NCBI RefSeq assembly: GCF_000720325.1
Contig: NZ_JOJM01000127.1
Location: 1 to 8,476 of the forward strand
DNA: 8,476 nt
DNA from: Streptomyces sp. NRRL B-1347
GTDB lineage: Bacteria > Actinomycetota > Actinomycetes > Streptomycetales > Streptomycetaceae
Direction of reading: 5' to 3'
This document shows positions 1 through 4,825 of the stretch, in pieces. The notes beneath the pieces are model-generated. The model made no database searches, was not told where the DNA came from, and saw only the letters and a list, made by a program, of their open reading frames with translations. How positions within the stretch are numbered: the stretch's first letter is position 1; each line of letters begins with the position of its first letter. Made by a program: the position numbers and the translations under genes.

Positions 1-99
1 ACCATGCGCGGCAGCCCCTGGACACCCACCACCTCCTGAAACCCCGGGCCACCCGGCGATCCAGCATGCCCACCAGCCCCCACAGACCTAACCAGTTAC
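1..99 (+). repeat. End of a repeated sequence, left copy (shared core 69-99)
   Basis: The last 31 nt of this stretch (69-99) match the reverse complement of 8378-8407. The only difference is one base in a C run (five C here, four there). The shared core ends inward in CTAACCAGTTAC, after which the two sides are unrelated. Upstream of the core the copies diverge, with only scattered similarity (GCATGCCC against GCACACCC). I see no complete gene in 1-99 and do not recognise the element. It could be the end of an insertion sequence, a small non-coding repeat, or one half of a recombination site. The core holds a small dyad, TAAC-CA-GTTA. The repeat is seen directly; its nature is unknown. Confidence 0.6.
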
Positions 100-125
100 G
101 CGCCGCGTACCGTCACAAGGACAGC

Positions 126-160
126 GAAGGCCCCGGCCGGAACACCCGGCCGGGGCCTTC
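126..160 (-). terminator. Intrinsic terminator after clgR
   Basis: Positions 126-140 (GAAGGCCCCGGCCGG) and 146-160 are perfect reverse complements, giving a 15-bp GC-rich stem with a 5-nt loop (141-145). It lies 22 nt past the clgR stop, in the direction of transcription. No clear U tract follows on the minus strand, which is common for actinomycete terminators. It would end the clgR transcript. Being symmetrical, it could also stop transcription entering from the left. Confidence 0.85.
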
Positions 161-182
161 ATCACGTGTGGTCACCCGCAGG

Positions 183-557
183 TCACGCGGCGACGACGTC
201 GACCGCTTCCGCGGGTGCCTTGATCGTGACCCGTTCCGGTGGCACGCCGGTCACCGAGACGGAATTGAGCATCGGGCGGACCGGTGCCCGCACCGGTTCC
301 GTGGCCGCTGCCGACTCGGCCAGCTCGGCGAGCGAGAGCTCGTCGCTCACTTCTCGCATGAGCTCGGACATCCGTACGTCAAGCGCGTCGCAGATCGCGG
401 AAAGCAGCTCGGAGGAAGCCTCCTTCTGCCCCCGCTCCACCTCGGAGAGATAGCCGAGTGAGACTCGGGCGGACGAGGAGACTTCGCGCAGAGTACGGCC
501 CTGGCGCTGGCGCTGCCGACGCAGCACGTCACCCAGCAGGCGACGGAGCAGAATCAT
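183..557 (-). CDS. clgR: ClgR-type transcriptional activator of Clp protease genes (XRE/Cro HTH)
   Basis: A 124-residue DNA-binding protein. The N-terminal half (about residues 5-70) is an XRE/Cro-type helix-turn-helix domain. It includes [19 protein letters not shown], then the recognition-helix region [19 protein letters not shown], and a conserved tail [19 protein letters not shown]. This matches ClgR of actinomycetes, which activates clp and lon protease genes under stress. The protein ends in Val-Val-Ala-Ala. Two C-terminal alanines are a known Clp recognition signal in PopR/ClgR regulators, so feedback by proteolysis is likely (inference). The start at 557 is chosen because GGAGGG lies 8 nt upstream. 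A longer reading from 590 adds 11 residues without support. The gene follows cinA by 109 nt and precedes the terminator at 126-160. A C-terminal Ala/Pro-rich segment (about residues 85-124) is of unknown fold. Confidence 0.9.
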   Translation of the reverse strand: MILLRRLLGDVLRRQRQRQGRTLREVSSSARVSLGYLSEVERGQKEASSELLSAICDALDVRMSELMREVSDELSLAELAESAAATEPVRAPVRPMLNSVSVTGVPPERVTIKAPAEAVDVVAA

Positions 558-565
558 CGGTGGCT

Positions 566-571
566 CCCTCC
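566..571 (-). promoter_or_regulatory. Ribosome binding site that fixes the clgR start
   Basis: On the minus strand the sequence reads GGAGGG, then 8 nt, then ATG at 557. This near-perfect Shine-Dalgarno site decides for the 124-residue ClgR over the longer frame that begins at 590. It shows that clgR is translated independently rather than coupled to cinA. Confidence 0.8.
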
Positions 572-666
572 TCGGACCGCGTAGCCGCATCCTTCACGCC
601 CCACCGTACCGCCTTGCGCGGCGGCCGTGCGGGGAGCGATGTCGTGTTCACTCAGGGCTGCAAACA

Positions 667-1320
667 TCAAGTCCCCCCGTTCTGTTCCGTATCCTGTGCC
701 CGCCCATTCCCGGCGCGTTCGCCGGAGAGCTGCTCTAGGAGCAGGCTTAGCACGCCGCGGACGCTCTCCATACGGATTTCCGTACGGTTTCCGTTCAACC
801 GCAGAGTCGCTACTTTCCCCTCAGAGCGAAGCGGGGAACCGGCGTCCGCGACCCCGGGAACGACCTCGGCAGAACCCGACGCCGCACCCGCACCTGCGGA
901 AACCGCGACGTGCACCGTCCCCACCGGCTGTCCGTCCTGCGGATCGGGCCCGGCGACACCCGTGGTCGCGATCCCCCAGTCCGCTCCGAGCAGCCGTCGC
1001 ACCCCGGCCGCCATCTGGAGGGCGACCTCGGCGTCCACGGCCCCGCGGGCGGCGAGCAGGTCGCCGTCGACCCCGAGGACCTCCCGCTTGAGCTCCGTCG
1101 CGTACGCGGTCACGGACCCCCGGAAGGCCCGCGAGGCGCCCGGTACGGCCGTCACCTCGGCGGCCACGAGGCCCCCGGTCAGCGACTCGGCGACGGCCAG
1201 GGTCTCACCCCGCTCGACGAGCAGCCGCAGCACCTCCGCGGCCGTCCCGGCGGCGGCAGCGTCTCCCGTCGCGGTGGCCACCACGGCCGCCGCGCCACCA
1301 GAAGACCCCGGGGACATCAC
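667..1320 (-). CDS. cinA: CinA C-terminal domain protein (putative nicotinamide mononucleotide deamidase)
   Basis: A 217-residue protein made of the CinA/PncC domain alone (about residues 25-200), without the N-terminal molybdopterin-binding-like domain of full CinA. Visible family motifs are AESLTGG (44-50), a serine-containing active-site region, TGVAGP (120-125), and NRTEIRMESV near the end. In this family the domain deamidates NMN to nicotinate mononucleotide in pyridine nucleotide recycling; this was not tested here. Residues about 142-169 form an Ala/Gly/Ser-rich insertion before the last strand, and residues 1-22 are also low complexity. These make it longer than the usual 160-180 residues. 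The start is GTG at 1320, overlapping the pgsA stop as GTGA; ATG at 1317 is an equally possible start. Translation is probably coupled to pgsA. Confidence 0.88.
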   Translation of the reverse strand: MMSPGSSGGAAAVVATATGDAAAAGTAAEVLRLLVERGETLAVAESLTGGLVAAEVTAVPGASRAFRGSVTAYATELKREVLGVDGDLLAARGAVDAEVALQMAAGVRRLLGADWGIATTGVAGPDPQDGQPVGTVHVAVSAGAGAASGSAEVVPGVADAGSPLRSEGKVATLRLNGNRTEIRMESVRGVLSLLLEQLSGERAGNGRAQDTEQNGGT

Positions 1321-2045
1321 TTGGCCGCCCCCGTCTCCCCTGCCTCAGAAACCTCAGCGACCTCAGTCGAAGCCGAAGCCGTGGCTTCAGCCTTGGCCTC
1401 GGCCATGCCCCGCCGCCGCAGCACCACGGCCTGCTTCACGTAGTCGAGCCCGGTCACCACGGTCAGCACGACGGCGACCGCCATCACCCAGAACCGCAGC
1501 GTGGCCAGCGGCCCGGTCAGCGCCAGGACGTACATCCCGACGGCCGTGCCCTGCGCGAGCGTCTTCATCTTGCCGCCGCGGCTGGCCGGAATGACTCCGT
1601 AGCGGATCACCCAGAACCGCAGCAGCGTGATCCCCAGCTCGCGCCCGAGGATCACGATGGTCACCCACCACGGCAGGTCGTCGAGCCAGGACAGACAGAT
1701 CAGGGCGGCGCCCATGATCGCCTTGTCCGCGATCGGGTCGGCGATCTTGCCGAAGTCCGTGACCAGGTTGTACGTACGCGCCAGATGGCCGTCGAACAGG
1801 TCCGTGATCATGGCGATGGCGAAGGCGGCCCAGGCGAAGGAGCGCCACGCCGGGTCGTACCCGCCGTCGGCGAGCAGCAGCATCACGAATCCGGGCACGA
1901 GCAGCAGCCGGATCATGGTGAGCAGATTCGCGACGTTCCACAGACTGGCCTGGTCGATCGCGGCGGCGCCGAGCTTCCCGCCGCGCACCGGCTTCGCGCC
2001 GGGCGCGCCGGAGCCGCCCGCCGCGGATGCCGGGACCTGGGTCAT
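1317..2045 (-). CDS. pgsA: CDP-diacylglycerol--glycerol-3-phosphate 3-phosphatidyltransferase (CDP-alcohol phosphatidyltransferase family)
   Basis: A 242-residue integral membrane enzyme. It carries the full CDP-alcohol phosphatidyltransferase signature: D82, D85, G86, A89, R90, G99, D103, D107, in the spacing DxxDGxxAR-x8-GxxxDxxxD. These residues bind the metal and the CDP group. PgsA makes phosphatidylglycerol phosphate, the first step towards phosphatidylglycerol and cardiolipin, in the cytoplasmic membrane. Hydrophobic segments are visible at about 42-59, 68-82, 110-120, 126-142, 165-180 and 182-199. The N-terminus (1-30) is a Gly/Ala/Pro-rich extension, and the last 30 residues are an Ala/Glu/Thr-rich hydrophilic tail; both are probably disordered. 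The ATG overlaps the rimO stop by 4 nt (ATGA), which points to coupled translation. Another member of the same enzyme superfamily is possible, but the context and length fit PgsA. Confidence 0.9.
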   Translation of the reverse strand: MTQVPASAAGGSGAPGAKPVRGGKLGAAAIDQASLWNVANLLTMIRLLLVPGFVMLLLADGGYDPAWRSFAWAAFAIAMITDLFDGHLARTYNLVTDFGKIADPIADKAIMGAALICLSWLDDLPWWVTIVILGRELGITLLRFWVIRYGVIPASRGGKMKTLAQGTAVGMYVLALTGPLATLRFWVMAVAVVLTVVTGLDYVKQAVVLRRRGMAEAKAEATASASTEVAEVSEAGETGAAK

Positions 2046-3541
2046 CTGCCCGTCCCTTCACCGGCTCCATGGGGTCGGTCGGAGGCCTCCAGGACCTCGC
2101 ACTGCTCAGCCAACAGATCCACGCCCTCCGTGCCGACGACCTTTGCCACGACCATACGGCCGATCTCCAGGCCGTCCCCAGGGACGGAGTCCACGAAACG
2201 GATCTGGCCATCGGTCTCGGGCGCCTGGTGCGCCGCACGCCCGATGGCGCCCTCCTCGTCGTCGACGGCCTCGATGAGGACCTCGACGCGCTCGCCGACG
2301 CGCTCCTCCGCGCGCTGCGACGTCAGCTCCTCGGCGAGGCGCGAGACGCGCGCGAGCCGCTCGTCGACGACGTCCTGGTCGAGCTTGTGCTCGTACGTCG
2401 CCGCCTCGGTGCCCTCCTCGTCCGAGTAGCCGAAGACGCCGATGGCGTCCAGGCAGGCGCCGGTGAGGAAGCGCTCGAGCTCCGCCACGTCGGCCTCGGT
2501 CTCGCCGGGGAAGCCCACGATGAAGTTGGAGCGCACGCCCGCCTGGGGCGCCTTGCCGCGGATCGTGTCGAGCAGCTCGAGGAACCGGTCGGTGTCCCCG
2601 AAGCGCCGCATGGCCCGCAGCACGCCGGGCGCGGAGTGCTGGAAGGACAGGTCGAAGTACGGCACGACCTTCTCCGTCGACGTCAGGACGTCGATCAGGC
2701 CGGGGCGCATCTCGGCGGGCTGGAGGTAGCTCACCCGCACCCGCTCGATGCCGTCGACGGCCGCCAGCTCGGGCAGCAGCGTCTCCAGGAGGCGGATGTC
2801 GCCGAGGTCCTTGCCGTACGAGGTGTTGTTCTCGGAGACCAGCATGATCTCCTTCACGCCCTGCTCGGCGAGCCAGCGCGTCTCGCCGAGCACGTCCGAG
2901 GGGCGGCGCGAGATGAACGAGCCGCGGAAGGACGGGATGGCGCAGAACGAGCATCTGCGGTCGCAGCCGGAAGCCAGCTTCACGGAGGCCACGGGGCTCG
3001 CGCCGAGGCGGCGGCGCAGCGGCGCGCGCGGCCCGGACGCGGGCGCGACGCCGTCCGGCAGGTCGACCGGGGCGTGCCCGGGAAGGGCGACCTCCGTGCC
3101 GGCCTCCTGGCGCTCGGCCGGGCTGATCGGAAGGAGCTTGCGGCGATCACGCGGGGTGTGCGCCTCGACACTGCCGCCGCTGAGGATGACCTGCAGGCGG
3201 TTGGAGATGTCGGCGTAGTCGTCGAAGCCGAGGACGCCGTCGGCTTCGGGCAGCGCGTCGGCCAGCTCCTTGCCGTAGCGCTCGGCCATGCAGCCGACGG
3301 CCACGACGGCCTGGGTGCGGCCGTGACCCTTCAGGTCATTGGCTTCCAGCAGGGCGTCGACGGAGTCCTTCTTGGCGGCTTCGACGAAGCCACAGGTGTT
3401 GACGACGGCGACGTCCGCTTCCTCGGCGTCCTCGACGAGAGCCCAGCCGTCCGCCTCCAAGCGGCCTGCGAGCTCCTCCGAGTCCACCTCGTTACGGGCG
3501 CAGCCGAGCGTGACAAGGGCGACAGTGCGGCGTTCGGGCAT
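2042..3541 (-). CDS. rimO: Ribosomal protein S12 methylthiotransferase RimO (radical SAM)
   Basis: A 499-residue radical-SAM methylthiotransferase. The N-terminal MTTase domain (about 5-125) carries the three cysteines that hold the auxiliary 4Fe-4S cluster: C14 ([12 protein letters not shown]), C50 (NTCGF) and C84 (VGCMAERYG). The radical SAM motif CxxxCxxC is at C193, C197 and C200 ([13 protein letters not shown]). A TRAM-like RNA/protein-binding domain fills roughly 425-490. RimO methylthiolates an aspartate of ribosomal protein S12 in the cytoplasm. [12 protein letters not shown] and the sequence after the SAM motif fit RimO better than MiaB. A hydrophilic Pro/Arg-rich linker (about 130-183) separates the two iron-sulphur domains. 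The gene heads the overlapping group rimO-pgsA-cinA. No good SD precedes the ATG; see the candidate -10 box just upstream. Confidence 0.92.
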   Translation of the reverse strand: MPERRTVALVTLGCARNEVDSEELAGRLEADGWALVEDAEEADVAVVNTCGFVEAAKKDSVDALLEANDLKGHGRTQAVVAVGCMAERYGKELADALPEADGVLGFDDYADISNRLQVILSGGSVEAHTPRDRRKLLPISPAERQEAGTEVALPGHAPVDLPDGVAPASGPRAPLRRRLGASPVASVKLASGCDRRCSFCAIPSFRGSFISRRPSDVLGETRWLAEQGVKEIMLVSENNTSYGKDLGDIRLLETLLPELAAVDGIERVRVSYLQPAEMRPGLIDVLTSTEKVVPYFDLSFQHSAPGVLRAMRRFGDTDRFLELLDTIRGKAPQAGVRSNFIVGFPGETEADVAELERFLTGACLDAIGVFGYSDEEGTEAATYEHKLDQDVVDERLARVSRLAEELTSQRAEERVGERVEVLIEAVDDEEGAIGRAAHQAPETDGQIRFVDSVPGDGLEIGRMVVAKVVGTEGVDLLAEQCEVLEASDRPHGAGEGTGR

Positions 3542-3548
3542 GGTCTCA

Positions 3549-3554
3549 AGACTA
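3549..3554 (-). promoter_or_regulatory. Candidate -10 box for a leaderless rimO transcript
   Basis: Reading the minus strand, TAGTCT ends 7 nt before the rimO ATG, and the ATG has only a weak GAG-like SD. Transcription normally starts 6-9 nt after the -10 box, so the mRNA would begin at or next to the A of ATG. Leaderless mRNAs of this form (TANNNT just upstream of ATG) are common in Streptomyces. I do not see a convincing -35 box. This is inference from spacing. Confidence 0.35.
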
Positions 3555-3635
3555 CTTCGTCCATGCGTCGGCGCCCGCCGCCAGGGTTCCTGGGCTCGCG
3601 ACGGGCGCTCGGCAAGGTCCTCGGGACGCCGCTGG

Positions 3636-4532
3636 TCAGCCGACCTCCGGGTCGCCCTTCGTGTACGTGAGGCGCTCGACCTGGCCCGGCTCGAACTCGT
3701 TCTCGACCTGCTTGCCGTTCACGAAGAGGCTGATGGCACCGGCGTCGCCGAGCACCAGGTCGATCTTCTTCTTGTCCTGGAAGGTCTTGGACTCGCCCTG
3801 CTTGAGCAGGCCGTCGAAGAGCAGCTGGCCGTTGTGGTCCTTGGCGGAGATCCAGCTGCGTCCGTCGGAGGCGTCGACCTTGACCGTCACCTTGTCCCGG
3901 GGCACACCGGCGATGGCGCTGTCCGACGGGTCCGGCTTGGGGTCGGCGGGCTTGGACGGGCTCGGCTTGTCGGCGGGCTTGCTGCTGGTGGGCGTGGTGC
4001 CCTCGGCGACCTGCTGCGACGTTCCTTCGTCGTCCCCGCCGCTGAACGCCGTGTACGCGACGAAGCCGATCACGGCGACGATCGCGGCGACCATGGCCGC
4101 GGTCCAGTTCGGCCGCCGCGGCTCGGAGCGGATCCGCTCGGCCTCGAACAGCGGCGCGGCCGGGGTCGGCGCCGGGGGCCGTCCGCCGCGGCCCTCGTCG
4201 TACTGGGCGAGCAGCGGGGCGGGGTCGATGTGGACGGCGCGGGCGAGCGTACGGATGTGCCCGCGCGCGTACACGTCGCCACCGCAGCGGGAGAAGTCGT
4301 CCTGCTCGATCGCGTGCACGATCGGGATGCGCACCCGGGTGGTCGTACTGATCTCGTCGACGGTCAGGCCCGCGGCGATGCGCGCCTGCTGGAGGACGCG
4401 GCCGATCGGGGGACGGTCCTCCGCGGGGCGCTCCTGGGCAGGGCTTTCCGCGGGACCGTCCGCGACGGGACGCTCGTCTGCGGGGTGGTCGTCTGAAGGG
4501 CGGTCGTCTTCAGGAGAGTTGCCGATGGACAC
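3636..4532 (-). CDS. RodZ-like membrane protein with N-terminal HTH_25 and C-terminal DUF4115 domains
   Basis: A 298-residue single-pass membrane protein with RodZ architecture. Residues 1-42 are an acidic, Pro-rich tail with repeated (E/D)RP units. Residues about 43-114 form a RodZ-type helix-turn-helix ([17 protein letters not shown], then [14 protein letters not shown]). Residues about 143-163 are one transmembrane segment ([19 protein letters not shown]). Residues 164-211 are a Lys/Pro/Ser/Asp linker, and about 214-292 a DUF4115-like beta domain outside the membrane. RodZ homologues link the MreB cytoskeleton to the wall-synthesis machinery; in this type of helix-turn-helix the main role is protein contact. 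The start at GTG 4532 is preferred because AAAGG lies 7 nt upstream and a candidate promoter fits it. GTG at 4559 would add 9 residues but has a poor SD. It stands alone between ftsK and rimO, with its own likely promoter. I leave out a symbol because the role in Streptomyces is not certain. Confidence 0.85.
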   Translation of the reverse strand: MSIGNSPEDDRPSDDHPADERPVADGPAESPAQERPAEDRPPIGRVLQQARIAAGLTVDEISTTTRVRIPIVHAIEQDDFSRCGGDVYARGHIRTLARAVHIDPAPLLAQYDEGRGGRPPAPTPAAPLFEAERIRSEPRRPNWTAAMVAAIVAVIGFVAYTAFSGGDDEGTSQQVAEGTTPTSSKPADKPSPSKPADPKPDPSDSAIAGVPRDKVTVKVDASDGRSWISAKDHNGQLLFDGLLKQGESKTFQDKKKIDLVLGDAGAISLFVNGKQVENEFEPGQVERLTYTKGDPEVG

Positions 4533-4572
4533 GGGTGCGCCTTTCGAGCGTGTAGCCACCTGCCGGACATTC

Positions 4573-4603
4573 AGTCTAGGGGGGCTGAGAAAGGGTGGGG
4601 CAA
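4573..4603 (-). promoter_or_regulatory. Candidate promoter of the rodZ-like gene
   Basis: On the minus strand TTGCCC (4598-4603) and TAGACT (4573-4578) are separated by 19 nt. They resemble housekeeping -35 and -10 boxes (TTG kept; TA and final T kept), with a slightly long spacer. Transcription would start near 4565, leaving a leader of about 33 nt with AAAGG before GTG 4532. This favours 4532 over 4559 as the start codon. Not proven. Confidence 0.4.
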
Positions 4604-4625
4604 CCGGGCGGACGGACTTTGTACG

Positions 4626-4653
4626 CCATCAGAATGGCCGGACATCCTGATGG
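4626..4653. promoter_or_regulatory. 28-bp near-perfect dyad between ftsK and the rodZ-like gene
   Basis: The half CCATCAGAATGGCC (4626-4639) is followed at once by its near reverse complement; 12 of 14 base pairs match, with mismatches at 33/46 and 37/42 (last two digits of the positions). As minus-strand RNA one mismatch becomes a G-U pair, giving an 11-bp stem with a 6-nt loop. It could therefore be the ftsK terminator, 172 nt past the stop. Alternatively it is a protein-binding site, since it sits about 23 bp upstream of the candidate -35 box of the rodZ-like gene. No U tract follows. Confidence 0.55.
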
Positions 4654-4717
4654 TGGGACACGGTCTTGCGCTTCCCTCAACTTGACGTACGCCGAGGGGA
4701 AACGGTTGCCTGCCGTT

Positions 4718-4760
4718 CCCGTACGGGTGAGCTCGGCCCCCGTACGGGCGAGCCGGGCCC
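4718..4760. repeat. Two tandem copies of a palindrome-containing 22-mer
   Basis: Positions 4718-4739 and 4739-4760 are near-identical 22-mers (19 of 22 match) with a period of 21 bp, so they share one base. Each starts with the perfect 10-bp palindrome CCCGTACGGG, and the palindrome centres are therefore two helical turns apart. The second copy, with flanking GCTCG/CGAGC, can also form a longer hairpin. The pair lies 65-108 nt past the ftsK stop and more than 110 bp upstream of the candidate rodZ-like promoter. It may be an operator pair, a terminator, or a chance duplication. Confidence 0.5.
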
Positions 4761-4825
4761 CGCACGCGGCGCTCGCGGCCGTCGTACGAGGTCAGACCCG
4801 GTGCTTCCGAGGTGCTCGCGGACCT

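Noticed and set aside
2..91. Possible shared C-terminal peptide (...PQT stop) at both repeat ends, with the stop 8 nt before the boundary
   Set aside because: The identical last residues simply reflect the identical DNA. The 1-nt indel in the C run shifts the frame upstream, so the conservation is of DNA, not of a protein reading frame.
1..99. 3' end of a group II intron
   Set aside because: No domain V hairpin with a GAAA-type tetraloop is present within 99 nt of either boundary.
645..664. ClgR operator upstream of clgR (GTTCA...TGCAAAC)
   Set aside because: The arms are imperfect and the spacing differs from the ClgR box as I know it (GTTCGC, 5 nt, GCG-AC). It also lies about 90 nt from the start without a clear promoter.
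767..793. Repeated CCGTACGG/ACGGATTTCCGT words near the 3' end of cinA
   Set aside because: They lie within the conserved NGNRTEIRMES coding stretch, so codon constraint explains them better than an operator.
2027..3670. 547-codon plus-strand frame opposite rimO, and a 378-codon frame at 458-1594
   Set aside because: Both are antisense shadows of rimO and of pgsA/cinA/clgR. The real genes have all catalytic motifs and overlapping starts and stops.
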